50,151 nucleotides of DNA from NCBI GenBank assembly GCA_003223555.1, contig QHVM01000069.1, positions 1 to 50,151 on the forward strand, written 5' to 3'. The notes beneath the pieces are model-generated. The model was given only the letters and a program-made list of their open reading frames with translations, was not told the DNA's origin and ran no database searches. Source of the stretch: Acidobacteriota bacterium (GTDB lineage: Bacteria > Acidobacteriota > Vicinamibacteria > Fen-336). Of this stretch, positions 24,520-33,727 are shown one piece after another; the first letter of the stretch is position 1; the number at the start of each line of letters is the position of its first letter. The position numbers were made by a program, and so were the translations under genes.

Positions 24520-25718
24520 GCGACGCCCAGCCTCCGGTAGAGCGCCCGGTACCGCGCGACGCCGACCGTCTCCAGGTCGAACAGCTCGGCCGCCACCCGA
24601 ACGCAGCGGTCGCGCAACGCGGCGTCGCTGCCGGCCGCCTCGAGGAACCCGACCCCCCGCTCCATCTCCCGGTCGTCGAAGGACCGCAGGGCGGCTCCGA
24701 TCCCGCGCGGCTCCACGAAGGAGTCCAGGTCCCCGATCCCCTCGTTGACGATCACCGGCAGCCCACAGGCCAGGTACTCGGCGATCTTGGTGGGCGACGA
24801 GCCTCGCTTGGAAGGGACCGGCTTGATGAACGCGATGCCTGCCCGGGCCGCCCGCAGATAGAGGGGCACGCGCTCGTAGCTCTCGGCGCACACGGTGAGG
24901 GACGACGGCGGGACCGCGGCCCGCTCCGCCGACTGCCGGATGCGCGGGTGCTCCCGGGGGTCGGGGCAGAGCATCAGCAGGTGCAGGGAGGGGATCCGGC
25001 GGCGCGCGCGCGCGAAGAACCGCGTCATTTCGTCCAGAAGGTACCACGTGCCGACGGAGCCCGAGTACACGAGCAGCGGCGCCCCGGCCACGTGCCGGAT
25101 GGCCTCGGGGACGCCCGCTCCCGAGGGCACGAACAGCGTCCGGTCGACGCAGCAGGGGATGACCTCCACCTCGCGTCCCGGCCGGGCGGGCACCCTTCGG
25201 GCCAGCCGCTCGCTGAGCACGACCAGGCCGTCGCACCGGCGGAGCAGCCTCCGCTCGAGCGCCGCGGTGGCCCGGTAGAGCGCCCCGCCGCGCCGCCAGC
25301 GACCGGCATCCGCGTACTCCTCGGCCAGCTCTCCCCGCAGGTCGAAGAGAAGGCGGCCGCCGCGCACGAACCGGGCCATGAGCGCCATGGCGCCGGCCAT
25401 GTGGCTGCGGGCATGGAAGAGGCCGGCGGGAAGACGGCGCGCGAGCCGCGCGGCGGTCCACGCGCCCTGGAGGAGGTTCACGACCTTGCCGGCCAGGCTG
25501 GCCCGGTAGCGGAGCGGGTGCCACGCGATGCCGGCGGCCTCCAGGCTGCGCCGCATCTCGTCGGCGCGGTCGCGCTGCGCGAGATCGCGGGGCTTCTCGA
25601 AGGTCACGAGCGAGATCCGGATGCCGTGCCGGACGAGGCCGCGCAGATACGGCAGCACCTGGCTCCGGCCCAGGGGCTCGAGCGCGCCGTTGTGGGAGAC
25701 ATAGACGACCCCGTTCAC
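24516..25718 (-). CDS. GT4-like glycosyltransferase
   Basis: 400 residues from GTG 25718 (GTGA overlap; a second GTG one codon earlier at 25721). N-terminal VVYVSHNGALEPLGRSQVLPYL is characteristic of one GT4 subgroup, followed by FDLRGELAEEYADAGRW (acceptor side), VIPCCVDRTLF, and the donor site SKRGSSPTKIAEYLACGLPVI, where K..EY replaces the common EX7E. Soluble or peripheral, acting at the inner membrane. The sugar transferred cannot be read. Sits between two GT-C-type membrane proteins in the long leftward run. Confidence 0.88.
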   Translation of the reverse strand: MNGVVYVSHNGALEPLGRSQVLPYLRGLVRHGIRISLVTFEKPRDLAQRDRADEMRRSLEAAGIAWHPLRYRASLAGKVVNLLQGAWTAARLARRLPAGLFHARSHMAGAMALMARFVRGGRLLFDLRGELAEEYADAGRWRRGGALYRATAALERRLLRRCDGLVVLSERLARRVPARPGREVEVIPCCVDRTLFVPSGAGVPEAIRHVAGAPLLVYSGSVGTWYLLDEMTRFFARARRRIPSLHLLMLCPDPREHPRIRQSAERAAVPPSSLTVCAESYERVPLYLRAARAGIAFIKPVPSKRGSSPTKIAEYLACGLPVIVNEGIGDLDSFVEPRGIGAALRSFDDREMERGVGFLEAAGSDAALRDRCVRVAAELFDLETVGVARYRALYRRLGVA

Positions 25719-26950
25719 CACAGGCCCAGCGCCTGGGCGAGGGCCCGCAGGGCGCGCTTGGCCAGCCCTCCCGCCAGCCAGACCGACGCGCAGACGGCGG
25801 CCCACGCCCAGAGAAGCGGGTGTCGCGGCCAGCGGGTGATCGTGACCGCGGCCATGAGGTCCAGCAGGAACTCGTAGGGCATGCGGAGGCGGGGGCTGCC
25901 GTACACGGCGGCGCTGAAGATCGTCAGCCCGGCCAGCAGGACGATGGGCAGCGCGAGGCGCGCCCGCTCGCGCCACGCCGCGACGAGCGCGAGCGGCAGA
26001 GCGAAGAGGAAGACCGGGGAGGGACGCCCCGGCGGGTCCAGGACCTCCCAGTCGATCGGCGTCCAGAAGAAGAGCGCCTTGAGCAGCGACAGCCTCATCG
26101 TGTGCAGCGGGCGGTCGGCCGCCGCCCGGAGCGCGGCCCGCGTCAACCGCCGGTCCGCCTCCGCCTCGCCGAGCCGCTCCGCCTCCTTCACCGTCTCGTC
26201 GTGGACGAGCGTGCCGAAGACCTTGCCCTGCGGCGGACGATAGGACGAGTAGAGCGTGATGCCGCCCTGGGTGGTCAGGACGGGCGAGCCCATCACGATC
26301 GCATTTCGGGCCAGCCACGGAGCGGCGGTGAGGGCCGCGCCGGCGAGGAACACCACGGCCGCCCGGGCTCGGCCCGAGTGCCGCCCCCACAGCCAGGCCG
26401 CCACCAGCAGGACCGCCGGCACGCCCGCGGCGCGGGTGAGCAGGGACAATCCTGCGCAGATCCCCCCGCCGAGCCACCGCCATGGGCCGCCGGCCGACGA
26501 CACCGCGAGCAGCGTGAGGAGAAAGAACGACTCGAAGGCCGTCTCGGAGAGCAGGCGTGCGCAGGCCGCCGCGTGCACCGGATCGACCGCCATGAGCGCG
26601 CCAGCCACCCAGGAGGCGGGACCCGGCCCGAGCAGGCGCCGGCCCAGCCACACCACGAGCAGGCAGTTGAAGACCCCGAGCAGGACCTGGAATGCGATCG
26701 CCGTTCGTGGCTGGGCGCCCAGCCCGGCCAGCAGCAGGGGATACAGCGGAGGCCGGAAGGCCGTCGGCTGCCCGGCGAGCGAGACCAGTCCTCGTCCCTG
26801 CCGCAGCCCTTCGGCGAGGCGGAGGTAGTCCGCCGCGTCGCTCGTCGGCGCGGGCGCCGCCAGCGCCGGGGGCAGGCGCACGGCCAGCGCCGCCAGCCCG
26901 AGCGCGATCGCCGCCATCGTCTCGGACCGCGCGGCCGCCGGGAGCCTCAT
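25715..26950 (-). CDS. GT-C (PMT/GT39-like) membrane glycosyltransferase
   Basis: 411 residues, about ten helices. First periplasmic loop has the acidic pair in PTSDAADYLRLAEGL (Asp38, Asp41) and RPPLYPLLLAGLG, the layout of GT39/ArnT-type enzymes that use polyprenyl-phosphate sugars. ARLLSETAFESFF and the later SPRLRMPYEFLLD loop also fit. It would add a side-branch sugar on the periplasmic face (inference). ATGA overlap with the upstream GT4 gene and GTGA with the downstream one. Confidence 0.85.
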   Translation of the reverse strand: MRLPAAARSETMAAIALGLAALAVRLPPALAAPAPTSDAADYLRLAEGLRQGRGLVSLAGQPTAFRPPLYPLLLAGLGAQPRTAIAFQVLLGVFNCLLVVWLGRRLLGPGPASWVAGALMAVDPVHAAACARLLSETAFESFFLLTLLAVSSAGGPWRWLGGGICAGLSLLTRAAGVPAVLLVAAWLWGRHSGRARAAVVFLAGAALTAAPWLARNAIVMGSPVLTTQGGITLYSSYRPPQGKVFGTLVHDETVKEAERLGEAEADRRLTRAALRAAADRPLHTMRLSLLKALFFWTPIDWEVLDPPGRPSPVFLFALPLALVAAWRERARLALPIVLLAGLTIFSAAVYGSPRLRMPYEFLLDLMAAVTITRWPRHPLLWAWAAVCASVWLAGGLAKRALRALAQALGLW

Positions 26951-28059
26951 GCCGACGCGACGCCCCCGGCGATCTCCTCGTAGACGGCTTCGATGGCGCG
27001 CACCGTGCGGCGGATATCGAAGTCGAGGGCCCGGCGGCGGGCCGACGCGCCCAGCCGGACCCGCAATGCGGGGTCATCGGTCAGCCGGCCGACGGCGTTG
27101 GCGAGCTCGCCTGCATCGCCCGGCGCGACCAGGAGGCCGTCGAGCCCGTCGCGCACGATCTCCACGATGCCGCCCGTGCGGGAGGCCACGACCGGAGCGC
27201 CGCAGGCCATCGCCTCCAGGAGCGCGATCCCGGCCGCTTCGTAGAGCGAGGGAAACACGAACACGTCGGCGGCGCGCAGCAGCTCCCGGACGTCGTCGCG
27301 CCGGCCGAGGAAGCGGACGCGGTCGTCCAGGCCGAGGCGACTCGCCTGCCCGGCCAGCTCCGCCCCGAGCGGGCCTTCGCCGACGAGGGCCAGGCCGACC
27401 TGGGCTCCCCGAGCGCACAGGAGAGCGAGCGCCTCGAGAAGGATGCGGTGGCCCTTCTGCGGGTGCAAGCGGCCGACGTGGAGCAGCCGCAGGCCCGGGC
27501 CGGGCCAGGCCGACGTGGAATGCGACGTGCCCGGAGAATAGCGCTCGAGGTCGACTCCGCTCGGCACGACGCGGATGGTCCTCCAGCCCATGTGGCGCGC
27601 AAAGTCGTCCGCCACCGCCTGCGAGACCGCCAGCAGCGCGGCGTTGCGGCCGCCGGTCACGCGGTCGAGCGCCTTCTTGCCCGCGAAGACGAGACCCGGC
27701 CGGCTCTCGAAGGTGTAGTCCGGGTTGTGGAGCGTGCTCACGCACCTCGCGTGCCTCACCATCCCGCTGGCCAGCCGGCCAAGCACGTTGGCGTAGTAGA
27801 GGTGGGTGTGCACGACGCGGGGCTGGAAGCGCCGCAGCCGGCCGGTCAGGGCGGCCAGGCAGGCGAGGGGGCGGCGGGCGGGCGGGACCTCCAGCGGGTC
27901 CACCTCGATCCGCGCCCGCTCGAAGCGGGGAAGCAGCTCCAGGGGACGATCCAGGGGGAATACGCGGGAGAGGAAGCGTCCGGGGTCGAGGCGCGCGGTC
28001 ACCTCGGCCAGCAGCGTCTCCGCGCCCCCGGCGCCGAGCGTCTCGATGACGTGCGCCAC
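26947..28059 (-). CDS. GT4 glycosyltransferase
   Basis: 370 residues from GTG 28059, the only start in frame after the preceding stop. N-terminal VAHVIETLGAGGAE is the standard GT4 opening; VVHTHLYYANVLGR, VVPSGVDLERY and LLHVGRLHPQKGH follow; the EX7E donor motif is in LYEAAGIALLEAM. Retaining transfer of a sugar from an NDP donor is expected. Unlike most genes in this run, it is separated from its upstream neighbour by 16 bp. Confidence 0.92.
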   Translation of the reverse strand: MAHVIETLGAGGAETLLAEVTARLDPGRFLSRVFPLDRPLELLPRFERARIEVDPLEVPPARRPLACLAALTGRLRRFQPRVVHTHLYYANVLGRLASGMVRHARCVSTLHNPDYTFESRPGLVFAGKKALDRVTGGRNAALLAVSQAVADDFARHMGWRTIRVVPSGVDLERYSPGTSHSTSAWPGPGLRLLHVGRLHPQKGHRILLEALALLCARGAQVGLALVGEGPLGAELAGQASRLGLDDRVRFLGRRDDVRELLRAADVFVFPSLYEAAGIALLEAMACGAPVVASRTGGIVEIVRDGLDGLLVAPGDAGELANAVGRLTDDPALRVRLGASARRRALDFDIRRTVRAIEAVYEEIAGGVASA

Positions 28060-28075
28060 GCGGATGAGCCGCGGC

Positions 28076-28975
28076 TCAGCCAGGATGCGCCCCGCCGAGC
28101 CAGGCGAACGCTTCCAGCGTGTCGCCGGCCCTCGCCAGGCGCAGCAGCCGGTTGGCGGCCGACTTGGCGAGGAGCAGCAGCCGCCGCCTCTCGACCCTCT
28201 CCCGCAGCGCCGTCGTCTCGGCGATGTTGCTGTGGCCGGCCGGCGGCTCCGACCGATGGCCGAGCTTGTGGACGAGGTCGACGACGTCGAGGTTCTTCGT
28301 CCGGATCCGCTCCCCTGTGAAGCCGGCCTTCGACAGGCCGTGGCGGAGAGACGCCGGGGCGTAGTAGCAGAGGTGCTCGGCGGCCATCACCCGCCACCGG
28401 GGCCCCAGGAGGCGCCGGCTGAGACCGTCGAAGTTGGGGGTCGTGAGGTAGATCGCCCCGCCCGGGCGGAGCAGCCGGGCCGCGGCCCGGAGATGGGACT
28501 GAGGCCGGCGCACGTGCTCCAGCACCTCGAAGAGCGTGACCGCGTCGAAGCCTTCCAGCGGCAGCTCCGGCAGCTCGCCGCGGTGGACGGCCACTCCGCG
28601 CGCCTCCAGGAACGGGATCGCGGAGGGTGAGACCTCGGTCCCCTCGGCTCTCCAGCCGCGGGCCCGGGCCACCTCGAGGAACTGCCCCGCGCCGCACCCG
28701 ACGTCCAGGATCCGTCCCGGGCCACGTCCGCCCTCCAGCCGGCCCAGGATCTCCTGGTAGCGGGCAGCCGTCAGGGGGTGCAGCGCGGCGTTGGCGCCGT
28801 GGTAATAGCCGCCGTAGATCTCGCTCAGTCTCTCGTCGGAGGGAGCCGGCCACAGGAAGGCGAGCCGGCACGCGCGGCAGCGAAAGACGCCGTGAGGCGC
28901 CGAGGCGAGGGAGAAGAGCCGCCGGGCACCCTCCGCCTCGCAGGCCGGGCAGCGCGCGGGCTGCCTTCCGCTCAT
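28076..28975 (-). CDS. Class I SAM methyltransferase with N-terminal zinc ribbon
   Basis: 299 residues from ATG 28975. Two CxxC pairs near the N terminus (CPACEAEG and CRACRLAF) form a zinc ribbon, then IYGGYYH, Rossmann motif ILDVGCGAGQFL, and TLFEVLEHVRRP before LLRPGGAIYLTTPN. This ribbon plus methyltransferase layout is common in sugar C- or O-methyltransferases and in generic glycan-locus methyltransferases. It resembles the one at 31297-32202, pointing to an old duplication. Target unknown. ATGA overlap with the upstream glycosyltransferase. Confidence 0.88.
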   Translation of the reverse strand: MSGRQPARCPACEAEGARRLFSLASAPHGVFRCRACRLAFLWPAPSDERLSEIYGGYYHGANAALHPLTAARYQEILGRLEGGRGPGRILDVGCGAGQFLEVARARGWRAEGTEVSPSAIPFLEARGVAVHRGELPELPLEGFDAVTLFEVLEHVRRPQSHLRAAARLLRPGGAIYLTTPNFDGLSRRLLGPRWRVMAAEHLCYYAPASLRHGLSKAGFTGERIRTKNLDVVDLVHKLGHRSEPPAGHSNIAETTALRERVERRRLLLLAKSAANRLLRLARAGDTLEAFAWLGGAHPG

Positions 28976-30132
28976 CCGCCGGCCAGCTCGCGATAGAAGG
29001 CGAGCGTCTCGCTCGCCGCCCGGGCCCACGTGAAGCCGCGGGAGCGCTCCGCGCCCCGGCGCGCGAGGTCCTGACGCAGCGCGGCGTCCGCCTCCAGCTC
29101 GACCATCGCCTCGGCGATCGACTCTTCGCTCGCCGGGTCGACATAGCGGACGGCCTCGCCTCCCACCTCGGGCAGGGACGACGCGCAAGAGGCGATGACC
29201 GGCACGCCGGCCGACATCGCCTCGAGCACCGGGAGGCCGAAGCCCTCGTAGAGGGAAGGGAAGACGAACGCGGTCGCGCCGCGCATGAGGTGGGCCGCGT
29301 CTGCCCTCGCGACGTGCCCGGCCATCGTCACGTGGTCTCGCAGGGCGTTCGAGTCGATCTCGCTCCGGATCGCGGGGCCGTCCCACGCCGAGGCTCCGTG
29401 CAGCAGCGAGCCGCCCACGCGCCCTTCGCTCCCCGCCAGCACCAGCGCGGCCTCGAGGCCCCGCCGGCGCGCCCGCCCGTAGGCGCGGACGAGCCGGGGC
29501 AGGTTCTTGCGCGGGGCCTGCGTGCCGAGATAGAGCAGGTAGCGCTCGGGGATGCCGAGCCGGACGCGCAGCGCGGCCTCGGCGCCGACGTCGCGGCGCG
29601 CGGCGAAGATCGGATCTCCCGCCGGGTGGATCACCTTGACCTTCGGTCCCCGCTCGCCCCACCGGCGCTGCAGGTCGCCCGCCGTCGATGCGCTGATGGC
29701 GACCGCGCCCCGGGCCCGCTGCGCCACCTGGTCGAGCTGCTTGTGATGGACGGCGAGGATCTCCCGCGGGTACAGCTCGGGGTAACGCTCGAAGGCGAGG
29801 TCGAACACGGTGGCGACGAGCGCCCCCCGGCGCAAGGGTGGGCAGGTCCAGTCTCCGCCGTGGAAGACGTCCACCGGTCCCGTGAAGCGCTCGACGCTCC
29901 AAAGACCATGGTCCCAGAGGGGTCGCAGGATTCGCCACGGCCAGCGGGGGTTGACGACGGGCAGGCCCTCCGGCACCGGCAGGCGAGGCGTCCCGGCAAA
30001 GGCGTTCACGAAACCGACGAGCCGGTCCTCGGATGAGGCGTGCTCGGCCAGCGCCCCTACGAGGTGCCGGGTGTAGGTCTCGGCCCCGGTCCCCGGGCGC
30101 ATCAGCCCCGACACGTCGACGCCGATCCTCAC
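28972..30132 (-). CDS. GT4 glycosyltransferase
   Basis: 386 residues from GTG 30132 (GTGA overlap with the gene before it). RIGVDVSGLMRPGTGAETY opens the family; VFDLAFERYPELYP and VAISASTAGDLQRRWG match the mannosyltransferase-like subgroup that reads H..SxxS; LLYLGTQAPRKNLPRLV begins the donor domain; EX7E lies in LYEGFGLPVLEAM. Likely adds mannose, rhamnose or a similar sugar, but sequence alone does not decide. Member of the long leftward glycan operon. Confidence 0.93.
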   Translation of the reverse strand: MRIGVDVSGLMRPGTGAETYTRHLVGALAEHASSEDRLVGFVNAFAGTPRLPVPEGLPVVNPRWPWRILRPLWDHGLWSVERFTGPVDVFHGGDWTCPPLRRGALVATVFDLAFERYPELYPREILAVHHKQLDQVAQRARGAVAISASTAGDLQRRWGERGPKVKVIHPAGDPIFAARRDVGAEAALRVRLGIPERYLLYLGTQAPRKNLPRLVRAYGRARRRGLEAALVLAGSEGRVGGSLLHGASAWDGPAIRSEIDSNALRDHVTMAGHVARADAAHLMRGATAFVFPSLYEGFGLPVLEAMSAGVPVIASCASSLPEVGGEAVRYVDPASEESIAEAMVELEADAALRQDLARRGAERSRGFTWARAASETLAFYRELAGG

Positions 30133-31247
30133 CGTCCATCCGTTTCCGCCCGCAGCACCTCGCCGTAGAGGTCCACGATGCGTGTCGCCACCGCCTCCCA
30201 CGAGTAGGTCGTCTCGATCGCTCGGCGTCCCGCGTCGCCGAGCCGCCGCGCCAGGGCCGGATCGCCGACGAGGCGGCGAAGGGCGGCGGCGAGCGCTTCC
30301 GGGTCGCCGGGCGCCACCAGCAGTCCGGTCTCGCCGTCGGCCACCATCTCGGGGATCCCACCCACGCGGGTGGTCACCACGGGAACGGCGCACGACATGG
30401 CTTCGAGCAGCGAGAGGGGAAAGTTCTCGTAGCGGGAAGGCAGGACGAGCAGGCGCGCCTGCGCCAGCAGCGCGGGCACGCGGCCGCGGGGCACGTGCCC
30501 TTCGAAGACCACGCGGGAGAGCCCGAGCCGGCTCGCCAGGTCGCGGTACTCGGCCTCCTTCCAGCCGGCGCCGGCCAGGCGCAGCTCCGCCTCGCCGTCC
30601 ATCCGTCGCCACGCCTCCAGCAGGACGTCGATCCCCTTCTGATCGTCGAACCGTCCGACGAAGAGCACGATGGGCGGACCATCGTCTCGCCGGGGCGCGG
30701 GCGAGAAGACGCGGGGGTCGACGCCGTTGGGGATGACAATGCCGCGCCTGACCGGGTAGCCTCGCGCATCGGCCAGCCGCTGGATGTGCGCGCTCGTGAA
30801 GACGACCGACGCGGCGCGGCGCAGGGAGCGGCGCTCGAGGGCGAACCGCGTGTGGCGGCGGAGGTAGAGCAGCCGGCGGGCGGGCCGGTTCCACGGCGGG
30901 GGGGCCCACGCGGGCAGGTCGGGCTGATGCAGCGTCGCCACCCGGGGTGGCGACGCCGGCAGCCATGCGCCTTCGAAGCCGGTCGAATGGACCAGGTCCG
31001 CCGGCTCCTCCGCCAGCAGCCGGGCGGCGCCCCGGGCCACCCGGAATGCGGTGAGGGCGGGGCGATCGTGGAAGGGCACCCAGTGCACGGAGTACGGTGG
31101 GGACTCCCCGGACGCTCGCCCGGCGTAGACCGCCCGGACTCGATGGCCCGCCGCCTGCAAGGTGCGCGCGAGGTCGTCGGTCGCCGTCTGCCCGCCCCCG
31201 GCTTCCGCGTCCCACGGCGAGCGGAAGTTGGTGAGCACGATCCTCAA
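30129..31247 (-). CDS. GT4 glycosyltransferase, first gene of the long glycan operon
   Basis: About 372 residues. The family N-terminus is RIVLTNFRSPWDAEAGGGQT, which begins one codon after TTG 31247. An ATG at 31298 is also in frame, but it would overlap the start of the divergent methyltransferase gene and lie upstream of an extended -10 box (31289-31297), so TTG is preferred. ADLVHSTGFEGAWLP, VIPNGVDPRVF and VLFVGRFDDQKGI follow; EX7E is in RYENFPLSLLEAM. Leads a run of about twelve genes ending at 17159. Confidence 0.88.
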   Translation of the reverse strand: MRIVLTNFRSPWDAEAGGGQTATDDLARTLQAAGHRVRAVYAGRASGESPPYSVHWVPFHDRPALTAFRVARGAARLLAEEPADLVHSTGFEGAWLPASPPRVATLHQPDLPAWAPPPWNRPARRLLYLRRHTRFALERRSLRRAASVVFTSAHIQRLADARGYPVRRGIVIPNGVDPRVFSPAPRRDDGPPIVLFVGRFDDQKGIDVLLEAWRRMDGEAELRLAGAGWKEAEYRDLASRLGLSRVVFEGHVPRGRVPALLAQARLLVLPSRYENFPLSLLEAMSCAVPVVTTRVGGIPEMVADGETGLLVAPGDPEALAAALRRLVGDPALARRLGDAGRRAIETTYSWEAVATRIVDLYGEVLRAETDGR

Positions 31248-31288
31248 GGCGACCCGGCCATCCCGCGAGCCATCGCCAGTCGCAGTAG

Positions 31289-31297
31289 ACTCTAGCA
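31289..31297 (-). promoter_or_regulatory. Extended -10 promoter of the long glycan operon
   Basis: Minus strand TGCTAGAGT: TG, one base, then TAGAGT (4 of 6 to TATAAT). No -35 is recognisable, which extended -10 promoters tolerate. The leader to TTG 31247 would be about 35 nt. The same CCATGCTA core is present in two other intergenic regions of this window. Confidence 0.35.
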
Positions 31298-32202
31298 TGG
31301 GGGCCGTGGCCGCGCCCCGCGCGGGCGCGTTGCCGGCGGGCGCGCGTTGCCCCGCCTGCGGAGGAGGCGGCGCCAGGCCGGCCGCCTCCGCCTTTCGCGA
31401 TCCGCTCCTCTCCTGTCCGGCCTGCGGCCATCGATGGGTGCCGGAGCCGGAGGGCCGCGTCCCCTCGCCCGGCTTCTACGACGACCTCCACGAGAAGGGG
31501 CTCATCAACCCGCTGCCGGAGGGCGAGCGCCGCGCGATGCTGGACGAGCGGCTCCGGCTGATCGAGGAGTGGACGGGCCGGGGGAGCATCCTCGATGTCG
31601 GCTGCGGCGACGGGGCGTTCCTCGCCCGGGCCGAGGCCCGCGGCTGGGACGTCTTCGGCCTCGAGACATCGGCCGAGGCGGCAGCGCGGGCCCGGGCCGA
31701 CGTCCGGGGGGCGATCGCCTGCGCGCCCCTCGAGCAAGCGGAGGCCGCGCTGCCGCGCGAGCTCGACGCGATCACGTTCTGGGACTGCCTCGAGCACCTC
31801 GTCGATCCCGCGGGGGCGCTGGCGCTCGTCCGCGGCCGGCTGCGGAAAGGAGGCGTGCTCGGGGTCACGATGCCGAACGCGGCCGGGGCCGAAGCGCGGC
31901 TGTGGGGACCGCGCTGGCGCTACCTCGACCTCGCTCGTTACGGTCACCTGCACCATTTCACTCCGCGCTCGCTGCGCGCCCTCGTCGAGCGCATCGTGCA
32001 GCCGAGCCGCGTCGAGGTGCGGTTCTACGGGTCGGTCGACCTCCGGGACGTGCCGGTCCTCGCCCCCGTCGCCGCCCGGCCGGCGGGGACGTGGATCCTC
32101 GACCACGCGAGCGGTGTCCTCGGCCGGCTCGGCGCTCCAATGCGTCTAGGCTCGACGCTGCTGCTGCGGGCGCAGGTGGACGCCGCGACCGGACGCGGCT
32201 AG
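31297..32202 (+). CDS. Class I SAM methyltransferase with N-terminal zinc ribbon
   Basis: 301 residues. CPACGGGG and CPACGHRW (zinc ribbon), Rossmann ILDVGCGDGAFLARAEARGWDVFGLE, ITFWDCLEHLVDP, then GGVLGVTMPN and LHHFTPRSL. Same architecture as the product of 28076-28975. Divergent from the glycan operon and convergent with the flippase gene, overlapping it by 4 bp at the 3' ends. Probable glycan-tailoring methyltransferase; target unknown. A later GTG (31306) is a possible start and would not change the domain content. Confidence 0.87.
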   Translation: MGAVAAPRAGALPAGARCPACGGGGARPAASAFRDPLLSCPACGHRWVPEPEGRVPSPGFYDDLHEKGLINPLPEGERRAMLDERLRLIEEWTGRGSILDVGCGDGAFLARAEARGWDVFGLETSAEAAARARADVRGAIACAPLEQAEAALPRELDAITFWDCLEHLVDPAGALALVRGRLRKGGVLGVTMPNAAGAEARLWGPRWRYLDLARYGHLHHFTPRSLRALVERIVQPSRVEVRFYGSVDLRDVPVLAPVAARPAGTWILDHASGVLGRLGAPMRLGSTLLLRAQVDAATGRG

Positions 32203-33698
32203 CCGGAAGTCGAGCCGGCCTCCGGCGCCACCGGCGGGAGCAGCATCCGACGGAAGATGCTCCAGTCTTCGCGCGAGAGCGAGCGACCCACGAACGCGGC
32301 GCCGAGCGCGACGCCCGCCGCCAGCCGCAGCCAGGCCGACGCCGCGCCGTCGAGCGCCTGGCAGGCGGCGGCCAGCAGCCCGAGGGCGAGGGGCGCGCCC
32401 AGGGCCTCGAGCGCGCCCCCGAGCGCCGCGCCGAGAGCGCGCCCCGCCATGACCCATTGGGCGGCGGCGTCGAGGACGACCCGCAGCATCCACGCGATCG
32501 CCGCCCCTTGCACTCCCGCCGCCCGTACGAGCAGGTAGACGGCGACGAGATGGAGCGGCAGCTCGAGCCCGTAGAGGACCGTGAACGCGACCGGCCGGGC
32601 GGTGGCGCGCAGGACCGACTCCGTGATGTAGGAGATCGTGCGCGGGAGCAGGGCCACGAGCAGGACCCGGGTGAGGAGCGTCGAGCGCCGGGCGAAGTCC
32701 GGTCCGAGCCACAGCGTCAACAGCTCCGGCACGACCGCGACGACCGGCGCGACGACGAGGGTCATGGCGGCCACCGAGATCCGCCGCGCCCGGCGGGCGA
32801 GCCCCACCGCCCCCGCCACGTCGCCGGCCGCCTTCAACGAGGAGAGGCGCGAGGCGAGCACGCTGGCCAGCGCGACCGCGAAGACGCTCAGCCGCAGGGT
32901 GGCGTTGAAAGGCACCGAATAGTACGTGAAGTCCTCGACCGACCGCGCCATCCCGATGGCGAGCTTCTCCACGTCGGCGAGCAGGGCCGCGAAGACACCG
33001 GCCACCGCGAAAGGGACGCCGATCGCGGCGAGCAGGCGGATCTCGCCGGCCAGGGCCGCCGCCGGCCGCCGCTCGGCGCCGTGCAGGATCACCACCGCCA
33101 TCGACGAGGCCGCCAGCAGGTCGGCCCCCGCCTGCGACCAGAGCGCGGCCAGCACTCCGCCGCCGAGCGCCACCGCCGCCACCGGCGCGGCCAGGCGCAC
33201 GATACCGTGCCCGAGCCGCAAGCCGACCACCATCGAGAAGCGCTCCTGCCCGTACAGGATCCCGTGCACGGCCTGGAGGGCCGGCTGCAACCCGGCGATG
33301 AGAACGCCGGCCGGCACGGTGGCGACCGCCGCCTGCAACACGTCCGCCGAGCCGCGGAAGGCCCGCGTCCACGCCAGCGTCGCCAGCACCGCGAACGCGG
33401 CCGCCACGAGCAGGGAGGAGCCCAGAGCCAGCAGCAGGACGCCGCGCAGCGTGGCGCCCGGCTCGCCGCGGGCGCGCGTCTCGGCCAGCCGCCGGGTGGC
33501 CGCCCAACCGATGCCGAGGTGCAGGCCGACGAGCTGGCCGGCGATCACGCTGATGAGGCCGAAGATGCCGTACCGCTCGGCGCCCAGGTGGCGGACGAGA
33601 TACGGGATCGCCGCCACGGTGACCACGGCCAGCACGGCGTCGGCAACCAGGGAAGCGAGCGTCGTCCGGGCGAGGGAGAGGCGGGGCGCCGGCCGCAT
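32199..33698 (-). CDS. Wzx-like polysaccharide flippase (MATE/MOP superfamily)
   Basis: 499 residues from ATG 33698; an ATG at 33728 exists but lies upstream of the -10 box at 33719-33727. About 12-14 hydrophobic helices: SLVADAVLAVVTVAAIPYLVRHLGAERYG at the start is typical of Wzx/PST-type exporters (two parts: residues 12-26 and 27-40). DVEKLAIGMARSVEDFTYYSVPF and TLWLGPDFARRS in the central and later helices fit the family. It would flip undecaprenyl-linked repeats to the periplasm. Divergent from the GT-C gene with a 28-bp gap. Confidence 0.87.
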   Translation of the reverse strand: MRPAPRLSLARTTLASLVADAVLAVVTVAAIPYLVRHLGAERYGIFGLISVIAGQLVGLHLGIGWAATRRLAETRARGEPGATLRGVLLLALGSSLLVAAAFAVLATLAWTRAFRGSADVLQAAVATVPAGVLIAGLQPALQAVHGILYGQERFSMVVGLRLGHGIVRLAAPVAAVALGGGVLAALWSQAGADLLAASSMAVVILHGAERRPAAALAGEIRLLAAIGVPFAVAGVFAALLADVEKLAIGMARSVEDFTYYSVPFNATLRLSVFAVALASVLASRLSSLKAAGDVAGAVGLARRARRISVAAMTLVVAPVVAVVPELLTLWLGPDFARRSTLLTRVLLVALLPRTISYITESVLRATARPVAFTVLYGLELPLHLVAVYLLVRAAGVQGAAIAWMLRVVLDAAAQWVMAGRALGAALGGALEALGAPLALGLLAAACQALDGAASAWLRLAAGVALGAAFVGRSLSREDWSIFRRMLLPPVAPEAGSTSG

Positions 33699-33718
33699 GC
33701 GGAGCTGCAGTGGGCGCG

Positions 33719-33727
33719 ATGATAGCA
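33719..33727 (-). promoter_or_regulatory. Extended -10 promoter of the flippase gene
   Basis: Minus strand TGCTATCAT: TG, one base, then TATCAT (5 of 6 to consensus). A start about 7 nt downstream leaves a leader of roughly 15 nt before ATG 33698. No -35 match was found. Confidence 0.4.
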